Source of the DNA: Roseobacter sp. MED193
GTDB taxonomy: Bacteria; Pseudomonadota; Alphaproteobacteria; Rhodobacterales; Rhodobacteraceae
Reading direction: 5' to 3'
DNA length: 64,000 nucleotides
Assembly: GCF_000152965.1 (NCBI RefSeq)
Contig: NZ_CH902583.1
Location: 430,302 to 494,301 of the forward strand
The translations under genes and the position numbers were made by a program. The notes under the pieces are model-generated. The model saw only the letters and a list, made by a program, of their open reading frames with translations. It had not been told where the DNA came from and made no database searches. Below, one piece after another: positions 18,698 to 26,495 of the stretch. Position 1 is the stretch's first letter; the number at the start of each line of letters is the position of its first letter.

Positions 18698-19345
18698 TCA
18701 GTTCAGGCGGGCTTTGCGGTCGGCCCAGGTGACGGCCAATCCAACAACATAGATGATGATCATGTACAAAAGCCCTGCAATCAGGAACATCTCGAAGGGT
18801 TTATAGGTGGAACCAATGTAGCGCTGCGCGGTGTAGGTCAGCTCCACCACCGAAATGGCCGCAACAAGCGCGGTGCTCTTGATAAGGGTATTGAGGTTCA
18901 CCCCCAGTGGACGGATCATCAGGCGCATTGCCTGCGGCAGTATGACATTGCGCATCGCTTGCCACTTGCTCATCCCCAGGGTTCGGGCTGCCTCGCCCTG
19001 CCCCTTGTCTACTGAAATAATGGCGCCACGCATGGTTTCGGTCATATAGGCGCCGACATTGACGCCGAGACCAATCACCCCGGCCTCAAAGGCGTCCAGC
19101 TGGATGCCAATCTGCGGTCCACCAAAGTATAGAATAAACAGCTGAATCAACGCCGGGGTGCCTCGGAACACACTGACATAGGCAGCCCCGAGGAAACGTA
19201 GAACCCGGAAACGCGACAAACGCGCTGCGGTTCCCAACATGGCGCAGATCAGGCCCAGAATGGCGGTGAGCACCGACAGCAAAATGGTTATCCAGGCCGC
19301 CTCCAAAAAGAAGGGAAAGACCCGTTGCATCAGGGCATAGTCCAC
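18698..19345 (-). CDS. Amino-acid ABC transporter, permease 1 (HisQ/GlnP type), GTG start
   Basis: This is an inner-membrane subunit of 215 residues, with the EAA motif (EAARTLGMSKWQAMRNVILPQAMR) near residue 125 and about five spans. The start is taken at GTG 19345 (reading MDYALMQRVF), ten bases after GAGGAG; the longer frame to 19411 would run into the stem-loop that follows the binding-protein gene. It is homologous to permease 2, as expected for a paralogous pair in one transporter. Confidence 0.9.
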   Translation of the reverse strand: MDYALMQRVFPFFLEAAWITILLSVLTAILGLICAMLGTAARLSRFRVLRFLGAAYVSVFRGTPALIQLFILYFGGPQIGIQLDAFEAGVIGLGVNVGAYMTETMRGAIISVDKGQGEAARTLGMSKWQAMRNVILPQAMRLMIRPLGVNLNTLIKSTALVAAISVVELTYTAQRYIGSTYKPFEMFLIAGLLYMIIIYVVGLAVTWADRKARLN

Positions 19346-19417
19346 TGTCGTCAGTCTCCTCGAACCGCACTTGTTTTGCCGCCCCGCTGATAGGGCCAGG
19401 CAGCCGCGCATGTAACT

Positions 19418-19456
19418 GCCCCGCCCCGGCGTCTCGCAGAGAAACCTGGGCGGGGC
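19418..19456 (-). terminator. Attenuating stem-loop between binding protein and permease genes
   Basis: Arms GCCCCGCC (19418-19425) and GGCGGGGC (19449-19456) form a perfect 8-bp stem with a smaller TCTC/GAGA stem inside. No U-run follows on the minus strand. Such stems after the binding-protein gene commonly stabilise its mRNA or limit read-through so that the binding protein is made in excess. Confidence 0.65.
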
Positions 19457-19471
19457 CGCGTCTTGAACGGT

Positions 19472-20254
19472 TTAGCGAATGTCGCCGCCAACCCATTCAT
19501 TGGCAATCTCAAGATAGGTGCCGTCTTCCATCATCGCGTCCAGCGCGCCTTGCATGGCGGCAGCCAGCTCAGGGTTGCCCTTGCGGATGGCGATACCGGC
19601 ACCGAATTCTTCGGTCTCGAAATCGGTGATCATCACATAGTCCTGACCGGTTTCTTTCATCGCCAGGATCGCCGCAATCGAGTCATTGACGATGACGTCA
19701 ACACGGCCATGTTCCAGTTCCAGCAGCAGTTCGGGCAGCCCCTTATAGGTGCGCACGTCATAGCCCATTTCACGGGCCCAGGCCTCATGCGTCTCGCCCA
19801 GGGTCAGGCCAACCTTGGCATCACCAAGAGCCGCAGCTGAGGTAATGCCGCCAGGCTTGGCAAAGATCGCACGTTTGGTCGTGTAATAAGGCCCAACAAA
19901 ATCAACCACCTGTTGGCGTTCCTCAGTGATCGACATGGAACCAACGATGGCGTCATATTTATTGGCCAACAAACCGCCAATAATGCCATCCCAGGCAGTG
20001 GTAACGATTTCAACCTCAACGCCCATGCGCTTGGCAATCTCGGCGCCAACGGCCGGATCAAAGCCCACAACCTCATTGCTGTCATTGACAAAGTTGAAGG
20101 GAGGGTAAGCGCCGCTCATGGCGATCCGGATCACGCCGTCTTCTTTGATCTGATCCAGCTCTTCTGCCGCAGCAAAATTGGCGGTGGTAAAGGTCGCGGC
20201 CAGCGCAAGGCCAGCGGCGAATGTGGTTTTCAAAAGCGTTCTACGCGTTGTCAT
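19472..20254 (-). CDS. Amino-acid ABC transporter, periplasmic binding protein
   Basis: This 260-residue exported protein belongs to SBP family 3. Residues 1-29 form a Sec signal peptide with a basic start (TTRRTLLKT) and AAA cleavage site. The mature part has GVIRIAMSGAYPPFNF and WDGIIGGLLANKYDAIVGSMSITEER-type segments typical of polar amino-acid binders, with the YPPF and SMSITEER ligand loops. The start at 20254 follows AAGGAGAG; the longer frame is rejected. It is the first gene of the importer operon. Ligand cannot be read; the neighbouring catabolic genes suggest a modified or beta-amino acid. Confidence 0.92.
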   Translation of the reverse strand: MTTRRTLLKTTFAAGLALAATFTTANFAAAEELDQIKEDGVIRIAMSGAYPPFNFVNDSNEVVGFDPAVGAEIAKRMGVEVEIVTTAWDGIIGGLLANKYDAIVGSMSITEERQQVVDFVGPYYTTKRAIFAKPGGITSAAALGDAKVGLTLGETHEAWAREMGYDVRTYKGLPELLLELEHGRVDVIVNDSIAAILAMKETGQDYVMITDFETEEFGAGIAIRKGNPELAAAMQGALDAMMEDGTYLEIANEWVGGDIR

Positions 20255-20370
20255 GGGTATCTCTCCTTTGTCGGTTCGGGTCAGCTCTCTCGGGGGCTTT
20301 CGGCATCCAAGCCACCCCCCTGGCATCTCTGGAAAGACGCTTGCACAGCTCGCACCCATTGGACAAACAG

Positions 20371-20404
20371 ATAACGGGAATGATTGATATTGATAAAAAC
20401 TATA
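20371..20404 (-). promoter_or_regulatory. Candidate regulator site upstream of the amino-acid importer
   Basis: The AT-rich block includes a tandem ATTGAT-ATTGAT (20383-20394) and, on the minus strand, TATAGTT (20404-20398), the same heptamer found in the LysR-aminotransferase operator at 16213-16219. It lies about 120 bases before the binding-protein start. This is a weak but shared signal. Confidence 0.4.
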
Positions 20405-20515
20405 CCAAGGGATCACTTCGCCATTCAAGGAGGCTTACCCCGCCAAAATGCCACTTGAGCCCCCGCACCTGCCTCTGCTAGGCGGCAAGAGTTGAGGCAA
20501 AGCAAGGCGGATCAC

Positions 20516-21409
20516 ATGCGTAATACTCCCATTCAGGTGGTCAACCGGGACACAGGCCAGATTTTTGACGAGGTCATTCTCGGCGAAAAATGGATCCGCT
20601 GGGCCTATCAGGATGCCAGCTCCAACCTGATCGAGCGGCTGCTGTTTCGCTCCTCTGTGATGAGCCGCCTGTTCGGGCTCTGGTATGACAGCCCAATGTC
20701 TCGGAGCAAGATCAGTTCCGTCATTGATGCGCTTTCGATTGACATGTCCGAGGCCGTGAGGCCAGCGGCGGACTATCGTTCCTTCAATGATTTCTTTGCC
20801 CGCCATCTAAAACCCGAAGCCCGCCCCTATTCAGATGATCCGGACGAGGTTGTCGCCCCCGCAGATGGCCGTGTTTTGGTCTTTCCCAAGCTGGACAGAG
20901 ACGTCTTTGTGCCAGTCAAGGGCCATCCGATGTCGATCACCTCGATGCTGCCCGGACGGGCGAAACAGTTCCTGGGCGGGACGCTGGCGATCGTGCGGCT
21001 CTGCCCGGCAGATTATCACCGCTACCATTTCCCCGCAGGTGGTCAGATTCTGTCCAGCCAGCACATCCCCGGCGCACTGCATTCGGTCAACCCGATTGCC
21101 CTGGGCGCTGGGCCAGATGTTTTTGGGGAAAACAAACGGTGCAACACATTGATTAAAAACGATAGGGTCGGAACTTACTGCTTTAGCGAAGTCGGTGCCT
21201 TTGGGGTTGGATCTATCATCAACACCACCGCATCAGGCGCGGTCAGCAAGATGCAGGAAAAGGGCTACTTCAAATTTGGCGGCTCCACCGTCGTAGTGGT
21301 TTTTCAGCCAGGTCAAATTACCTTCAGCGAGGATCTTGTGGCCAATAGCGCTCAGGGCCGCGAGACACTGGTCAAGGTCGGCCAGCCTCTGGCGCGCGCA
21401 ATCGCTTAA
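20516..21409 (+). CDS. psd: Phosphatidylserine decarboxylase proenzyme
   Basis: Psd converts phosphatidylserine to phosphatidylethanolamine at the membrane and is a self-cleaving pyruvoyl enzyme. The 297-residue protein has the PADGRV aspartate, the DYHRYHFPAGG histidine region and, near the C-terminus, the cleavage motif FGGST whose serine becomes the pyruvoyl group. The ATG at 20516 follows AAGGCGG; the frame is also open from a TTG at 20492. The GGST form is the variant seen in the type II/eukaryote-like group. Confidence 0.93.
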   Translation: MRNTPIQVVNRDTGQIFDEVILGEKWIRWAYQDASSNLIERLLFRSSVMSRLFGLWYDSPMSRSKISSVIDALSIDMSEAVRPAADYRSFNDFFARHLKPEARPYSDDPDEVVAPADGRVLVFPKLDRDVFVPVKGHPMSITSMLPGRAKQFLGGTLAIVRLCPADYHRYHFPAGGQILSSQHIPGALHSVNPIALGAGPDVFGENKRCNTLIKNDRVGTYCFSEVGAFGVGSIINTTASGAVSKMQEKGYFKFGGSTVVVVFQPGQITFSEDLVANSAQGRETLVKVGQPLARAIA

Positions 21410-21424
21410 CCTTCTATCGGATCC

Positions 21425-21847
21425 CTAACGTTCTGGCGGAATTGAATAAGTCATAGTGGAGCGCGCCACCAACTTGTCTGATCCTGCCGAAAACATATGA
21501 ACATCCCCCACCGCAAGGCTGCGCCCCAGTTTCAGCAACTGTCCCTTGGCGATAATGTCACGCCCGGCCTCGGGTTTACGCATGAAATCAAGCGAACAAT
21601 TGGTGGTCACTGCCAGCGCCTTGGGCCCCAGCCGCGACAGCACCAGCGCATAGACGGTGACATCCGCCAGCGAAAACATCGATGGCCCAGAAACTGTCCC
21701 GCCAGGCCGCAGATGACGCTCTGCCACTTTTAGGCGCATGGTGATGCCCTCCATCGACAGGGCATCAATAGCGAAGTCATTTGCGACCTGTGGAAAGATT
21801 GCCTCCATATAGGCCTCTAGCCCTGCGACATCAAATGCCAAACCCAT
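21425..21847 (-). CDS. PaaI-like hotdog thioesterase
   Basis: This 140-residue protein has the hotdog core: the LRPGGTVSGPSMFSLADVTVYA segment (about 46-67) holds the long helix with the catalytic-site Asp63, followed by the beta sheet (ALAVTTNCSLDFMRKP). Such proteins hydrolyse acyl-CoA thioesters, often of phenylacetyl or medium-chain type. It is divergent from the crotonase-fold gene 58 bases away. Substrate unknown. Confidence 0.85.
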   Translation of the reverse strand: MGLAFDVAGLEAYMEAIFPQVANDFAIDALSMEGITMRLKVAERHLRPGGTVSGPSMFSLADVTVYALVLSRLGPKALAVTTNCSLDFMRKPEAGRDIIAKGQLLKLGRSLAVGDVHMFSAGSDKLVARSTMTYSIPPER

Positions 21848-21905
21848 GCTTTTCCTCTCCCTCGTTGCGCCCTAGTGTTCACCCGGAACATCAAGGGAGA
21901 GCAAG

Positions 21906-22688
21906 ATGTCAATTCTGGAACGTCACGACAAAAATGCGGTGGCCCATCTCAAGATGAACGCCCCGGAACGGCTTAACGCCCTCTCGGATGAGATGCTGGC
22001 GGCCCTGCAGGCGCAGATTGATGCCCTGAAAGATGACAGCAGCATCAAGGCGGTAATCTTGTCCGGCAATGGTAAGGCCTTCTGCGCCGGCCATGATATT
22101 CGCCAGATGACGGCCGGGCGCGATAGCGAGGACAAGGGGCGCGCCTATTTCGAGGGGCTGTTTGCCCGCTGCACCTCTGTGATGCTGGGATTGCAACACC
22201 TGCCGCAGCCGGTCATTGCCCAGGTTCATGGGATCGCCACTGCGGCGGGCTGCCAGCTGGTGGCTTCCTGCGACCTGGCCATTGCCACTGACGACTGCCG
22301 TTTTGGGGTGAATGGGGTCAATATTGGCCTGTTTTGTTCCACCCCAATGGTGGCCCTGTCGCGCAACATCCCGCGCAAACACGCCTTTGAGCTGCTCACC
22401 ACCGGTGAATTCATGTCCGCGCCACGCGCCGCGGATCTGGGGCTGATCAACCGTGCTGTTCCAGCCGATCAGCTCGAGTCCGAGACCCGCGCCATGGCCG
22501 ACACGATTGCCTCAAAACTCGGCGCCGCCGTGAAGGTCGGCAAAGAGGCCTATTACCAGCAGCTGGAGATGCCAATTGAAGAGGCCTATGCCTATACCAG
22601 TGAGGTGATTGTTACCAACCTGATGCAGCCCGACACAGTCGAAGGCATGCAGGCCTTTATCGAAAAAAGGCGCCCTGACTGGGAATAA
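21906..22688 (+). CDS. Enoyl-CoA hydratase/isomerase-fold protein without the usual catalytic glutamates
   Basis: This is a 260-residue crotonase-fold protein, like ECHDC3. The oxyanion-hole segments AFCAGHDIRQM (about 58-68) and HGIATAAGCQLVASCDLA are intact. In enoyl-CoA hydratases two glutamates act, one in GGGCE and one in the FGxPE segment. Here they read AAGCQ and FGVNGVNIGL, so both are replaced and ordinary hydration is doubtful. It may be an isomerase, a hydrolase or a CoA-binding protein with other chemistry. It is divergent from the thioesterase gene. Confidence 0.88.
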   Translation: MSILERHDKNAVAHLKMNAPERLNALSDEMLAALQAQIDALKDDSSIKAVILSGNGKAFCAGHDIRQMTAGRDSEDKGRAYFEGLFARCTSVMLGLQHLPQPVIAQVHGIATAAGCQLVASCDLAIATDDCRFGVNGVNIGLFCSTPMVALSRNIPRKHAFELLTTGEFMSAPRAADLGLINRAVPADQLESETRAMADTIASKLGAAVKVGKEAYYQQLEMPIEEAYAYTSEVIVTNLMQPDTVEGMQAFIEKRRPDWE

Positions 22689-22821
22689 TGACAATTTGTC
22701 AGAAAAATTTAGGCTTTGTTTACCGTTCAGGAATTATTGTTTCTATATCAGGCCTTTTAATCTGGGCAAGATAATGGCAAAGATTGGGCACGGGTTAAGA
22801 CACAGATTCTGACCCCGTCAC

Positions 22822-22903
22822 AATTTGGGCCGCTGAAGCGGAAGGTCCCTCCAACCGGGAATCTCTCTCCCCGGGCGACATTCCCGCTCAGCGGCCCCAA
22901 ATT
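22822..22903. repeat. Long interrupted inverted repeat, candidate structured RNA
   Basis: Arms 22822-22843 (AATTTGGGCCGCTGAAGCGG onward) and 22881-22903 pair over about 22 bases with only three mismatches or bulges. Inside is a second stem CCGGG/CCCGG with a CU-rich loop. Neither strand is followed by a U-run. The rest of the 477-base gap to trmFO (22689-23165) holds nothing I recognise. Orientation and function are unknown. Confidence 0.5.
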
Positions 22904-23165
22904 CCCCTCTCCTTTAGATCATAGACCCACACTTTGGGATATACGGCCCCTGTTTCTGCCCGATTGTACGCAGGACAGAAACGATACCCCGGTATTGATG
23001 CAACTGTGTCCCACCCTGCGATTTCCGATCATTGACCATCAGCCTCCGCACCGATGAGGGTCCGGCAAATTGCCTCTGACATCCCTGCCCCATTTCGCCC
23101 CTTTGCTGCCACATTTGCGCCTGCACAATATTGCTTAACGGCCCAGTCTGCCCTATTTGCCCCCT

Positions 23166-24509
23166 ATGACAGAGACATTGCATATTGTGGGCGGCGGCAT
23201 GGCCGGCTCCGAAGCGGCCTGGCAGGCTGCGAACATGGGCGTCAACGTGGTGATCCACGAGATGCGGCCCAAAGTGGAAACCTTTGCCCATCAGACCGGC
23301 AATCTGGGCGAGATGGTCTGCTCCAACTCCTTCCGGTCGGACGATGACGAGCAAAACGCCGTCGGCCTACTGCATTGGGAAATGCGCGCCGCCAATGGCG
23401 TGATCATGGCCACCGCCGAGGAACACCGTCTGCCCGCCGGCGGCGCCCTGGCCGTCGATCGCGATCCCTTTGCTGAGACGGTAACAGCCAAGCTGAAGGC
23501 CCATCCCAATATCACAGTCTCCTATGAGGAAATTACCGCCCTGCCCGAAGACGGGCACTGGATCTTTGCCACCGGCCCCTTGACCTCTGGCACCCTTGGC
23601 CAGGCCATTCAGGCAGAGACCGGAGCTGAGGCTCTGGCCTTCTTTGATGCCATCGCGCCGATCATCTATACTGACAGCATCGATATGTCGCAGGCCTGGA
23701 TGCAGTCGCGCTATGACAAGGGCGAGACCGAGGAAGAACGGACAGCCTACCTTAACTGCCCTATGACTGAGGCCCAATACGAGGCCTTCATCGACGCGCT
23801 CTTGGCGGCTGACAAGACCGAGTTCCACGAGGGCGAAACCGCCGGCTATTTTGACGGCTGCCTGCCGATCGAGGTCATGGCCGAGCGCGGCCGTGAGACT
23901 CTGCGGTTTGGTCCAATGAAACCCGTTGGCCTCACCAACCCCCACCAGCCGGATGTTAAACCCTATGCCGTGGTACAGCTGCGCCGCGACAACGCGCTTG
24001 GCACCCTGTTCAACATCGTCGGCTTCCAGACCAAGATGAAATACGGCGCCCAAACCGAGGTCCTGCGGATGATCCCAGGGCTGGAACAGGCCAGCTTTGC
24101 CCGGCTGGGCGGCATCCACCGCAATACCTTCCTCAACTCCCCCACACTGCTGGACGATCAGATGCGTCTGAAATCCAAGCCACATCTGCGTTTTGCCGGC
24201 CAGATCACCGGGGTTGAAGGCTATGTGGAAAGTGCTGCCATGGGACTGCTGGCAGGCCGCATGGCAGCGGCTGAAATCCTCGGGCTTGAGCTACCCCAAG
24301 TGCCCCAGGACAGTGCCATGGGGGCGCTGATCCATCACATCACCGGCGGTGCCGAGGCCAAGACCTTTCAGCCCATGAATGTGAACTTTGGCCTGTTCCA
24401 ACCGGTTGAGGGCCTCAAAGGGGGGCGTCGCGGCCGCAAGGACCGCTACAAAGCCTATACCGACCGCGCCAAGGCAGCCTGGACCAAGTGGCTGGAAACC
24501 TTCGCCTGA
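23166..24509 (+). CDS. trmFO: tRNA (uracil-54-C5)-methyltransferase, folate/FAD-dependent
   Basis: TrmFO methylates U54 in the tRNA T-loop using methylenetetrahydrofolate and FADH2. The 447-residue protein begins with the dinucleotide fold [13 protein letters not shown]. The two catalytic-site cysteines are visible, in [10 protein letters not shown] (near residue 51) and [10 protein letters not shown] (near 223). The family segment KPVGLTNP and the C-terminal NFGLF segment are also present. ATG 23166 is preferred to an upstream in-frame TTG at 23157. gluQ follows 24 bases later, so two tRNA-modifying enzymes are probably cotranscribed. Confidence 0.96.
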   Translation: MTETLHIVGGGMAGSEAAWQAANMGVNVVIHEMRPKVETFAHQTGNLGEMVCSNSFRSDDDEQNAVGLLHWEMRAANGVIMATAEEHRLPAGGALAVDRDPFAETVTAKLKAHPNITVSYEEITALPEDGHWIFATGPLTSGTLGQAIQAETGAEALAFFDAIAPIIYTDSIDMSQAWMQSRYDKGETEEERTAYLNCPMTEAQYEAFIDALLAADKTEFHEGETAGYFDGCLPIEVMAERGRETLRFGPMKPVGLTNPHQPDVKPYAVVQLRRDNALGTLFNIVGFQTKMKYGAQTEVLRMIPGLEQASFARLGGIHRNTFLNSPTLLDDQMRLKSKPHLRFAGQITGVEGYVESAAMGLLAGRMAAAEILGLELPQVPQDSAMGALIHHITGGAEAKTFQPMNVNFGLFQPVEGLKGGRRGRKDRYKAYTDRAKAAWTKWLETFA

Positions 24510-24533
24510 ACCGCTGAAGAGAGGGCAGATCCT

Positions 24534-25457
24534 GTGACCTTCATCACCCGTTTCGCCCCCTCGCCCACCGGCCCCTTGCACCTAGGCCACGCCTATTCCG
24601 CCCTGCTGGCCCATGACATGGCAATGGAGCAGGGAGGCACATTCTTGCTCCGTATTGATGATCTGGATCAGTCCAGGTCGCGCTGTTCCTGGGAAGCTCA
24701 GATCTATGAGGATCTGCACTGGCTCGGACTCTCCTGGCCGACGCCAGTGCGCAAACAATCCGCCTGTCAGGCAGATTATGATGAAGCCCTGGACGTGCTC
24801 TGGCGCAAAGGCTTGCTCTATCAATGCTCTTGCTCGCGCCGTGACATCAAAGAGGCTCAATCCGCGCCACAGGAGGGGGGGCTACAATTTGGGCCGGACG
24901 GGTTGATCTACCCGGGCACCTGCCGCCCCCAGAATCGCCCCTCAGGACAACGCCCTAAAAACGTCACGCTCCGCCTGGATGTCGCCAAAGCACTTGCAGG
25001 TCACGACCTACGCCCTCATTTCACCCCGCGCGCCGGAGAACACTTGGACGTCTCATCCTTCGTGGAAACCGGGCCGCACGCGAACACGGCGATAGGACAA
25101 TATGAATTCACCTCAGAGTTCATTCTCAACCAAATCGGAGATTTTGTGGTCTCGCGCCAGAATATGGGCGCATCCTATCATCTGGCTGTGGTGGTCGACG
25201 ATCAGGAACAGGCGGTCACACATGTCATCCGCGGCGCGGATCTTTTGGAAGCAACCATCATCCAGCTGCTCATCGGCTGGCTCCTTGACGATGAACTCTA
25301 CCAATACTGGTCCCAGCCAGTGTACCACCACCACCGCCTGATCCGCGACGATCAGGGCAAACGCCTGGCCAAACGCGATGACGCGCGGGCTATCGCCAAA
25401 TACCGCGCCGAGGGCGCGAGCCCAGCAGACATCCGCCAGCTTGTCGGCCTGGGCTAA
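24534..25457 (+). CDS. gluQ: Glutamyl-Q tRNA(Asp) synthetase, GTG start
   Basis: GluQRS attaches glutamate to the queuosine base in tRNA-Asp; it is a truncated GluRS without the anticodon domain. The 307-residue length fits. It has the HIGH-type motif HLGHA at about 17-21, a Cys-X-Cys...Cys zinc site (CSCSRRD and GTC), and the KRLAKRD form of KMSKS near residue 280. GTG at 24534 gives the family start MTFITRFAPSPTGPLHLG. The gene is convergent with hisI across a palindromic repeat. Confidence 0.94.
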   Translation: MTFITRFAPSPTGPLHLGHAYSALLAHDMAMEQGGTFLLRIDDLDQSRSRCSWEAQIYEDLHWLGLSWPTPVRKQSACQADYDEALDVLWRKGLLYQCSCSRRDIKEAQSAPQEGGLQFGPDGLIYPGTCRPQNRPSGQRPKNVTLRLDVAKALAGHDLRPHFTPRAGEHLDVSSFVETGPHANTAIGQYEFTSEFILNQIGDFVVSRQNMGASYHLAVVVDDQEQAVTHVIRGADLLEATIIQLLIGWLLDDELYQYWSQPVYHHHRLIRDDQGKRLAKRDDARAIAKYRAEGASPADIRQLVGLG

Positions 25458-25483
25458 CAGACAGTTCCCATCATCATCTTTCT

Positions 25484-25525
25484 AAAAAATATTCCCGCCG
25501 GAGGCAGCGGCGCCTTGGCGCCGCC
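25484..25525 (-). repeat. Roseobacter-type palindromic repeat (REP-like), copy 1
   Basis: On the minus strand the sequence reads a perfect stem GCGGCGCC-AA-GGCGCCGC, then TGCCTCCGGCGGGAATATT and a T-run. It follows hisI and can act as its terminator. A related element (GGCGGCGCC palindrome, then CCCCGGGATATTT) lies at 57121-57160. I recall similar gene-end elements in many Roseobacter genomes. Confidence 0.65.
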
Positions 25526-25548
25526 CCTTTCGCTTTGGGAACCCCGTC

Positions 25549-25908
25549 TTAAGCCATGGGTGCCATCAACTCCTGCTCTTCGCCCTCGCGCACCGCCGTA
25601 TAAAAACAGCTACGGCGATTGGTATGACAGGCAGGGCCGACCTGCCGTACCAGAGCCAGCAGACAATCCCTGTCACAATCAAGCCGCAGGTCGACAAGGC
25701 TTTGCACATGGCCGGAGCTTTCGCCCTTTACCCAAAATGCCTGGCGTGACCGGGACCAATAGGTCACCTTGCCGCTCTCCAGGGTCTTTGCAACACTTTC
25801 CGCATTCATCCAGGCCATCATTAAGACCTCGCCGCTCACCTCATCCTGGGCAATGCAGGGGATTAGTCCCGCTGCGTCATACTTCAAACTATTGGGATCA
25901 AAGGACAT
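25549..25908 (-). CDS. hisI: Phosphoribosyl-AMP cyclohydrolase
   Basis: HisI opens the adenine ring of phosphoribosyl-AMP in the third step of histidine synthesis. The 119-residue stand-alone form (not fused to HisE) has the VLMMAWMNAES start motif, the metal-binding DCDRDC, and CHTNRRSCF at the C-terminal side. ATG 25908 is used because AAGG lies eight bases upstream; the frame extends six residues further. Separate hisI and hisE is usual in alphaproteobacteria. Confidence 0.95.
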   Translation of the reverse strand: MSFDPNSLKYDAAGLIPCIAQDEVSGEVLMMAWMNAESVAKTLESGKVTYWSRSRQAFWVKGESSGHVQSLVDLRLDCDRDCLLALVRQVGPACHTNRRSCFYTAVREGEEQELMAPMA

Positions 25909-25985
25909 CGTAAAAACCTTTTGCATCTGGCATTTGTCTGCCTATGTATGTGGAAGAAACCCCAAGGGAAAGCCCAAGGCAGCCA

Positions 25986-26438
25986 ATGTCCAGCGAAACC
26001 GATCTCATCAAGCTCTATTCCTCCCGCATCCTTGCCCTGGCTGCAGATATTCCCTTTCTGGAGAGATTGGAGAATCCAGACGCCAGCGCGAAGAAACGTG
26101 CGCCCCTTTGTGGGTCGACGGTCACTGTTGATCTCAATATTGATGAGGGGCGCATTGTGGAGTTTGGCCAGGATGTCAAAGCCTGCGCTCTGGGCCAGGC
26201 CTCGGCCTCGGTGGTCGGACAAAACATAATAGGGCGCACCCTTGCAGAAGTGGAAACCGCACGTGATGAGCTGAAGGCCATGCTCACAGATGGCCAGCCT
26301 GCCCCTAAAGCCCCCTTTGCGGATCTGGAAGTTCTCATCCCGGCACGGGAGTTCAAAAACCGCCACGCATCAATCCTGCTTTGCCTGGAGGCCAGCCTGG
26401 AAGCCTTCAAGGCCGCCTTGCAGAAAAACTGCGCTTAA
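25986..26438 (+). CDS. IscU/SufU-like iron-sulfur scaffold-family protein
   Basis: This 150-residue cytosolic protein has the IscU/NifU-N fold pattern with three conserved cysteines: APLCGSTV (about residue 42), KACALGQAS (about 68) and ILLCLEA near 130. These match the positions of scaffold ligands. The characteristic GxGC and PVK motifs of classical IscU are not obvious, so it may be a degenerate member in cluster trafficking. It is divergent from hisI with 77 bases between starts. ATG 25986 follows AAGG; the frame extends 14 codons further. Confidence 0.8.
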   Translation: MSSETDLIKLYSSRILALAADIPFLERLENPDASAKKRAPLCGSTVTVDLNIDEGRIVEFGQDVKACALGQASASVVGQNIIGRTLAEVETARDELKAMLTDGQPAPKAPFADLEVLIPAREFKNRHASILLCLEASLEAFKAALQKNCA

Positions 26439-26495
26439 CCTTGCCTTTATTTTAATCAAATAGTGTGGGTCCGTTAGTAAAAATGGGCCCCACAC

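Noticed and set aside
22914-23354. A minus-strand frame in the trmFO upstream gap
   Set aside because: It overlaps the amino end of trmFO and shows no family features or ribosome-binding site.
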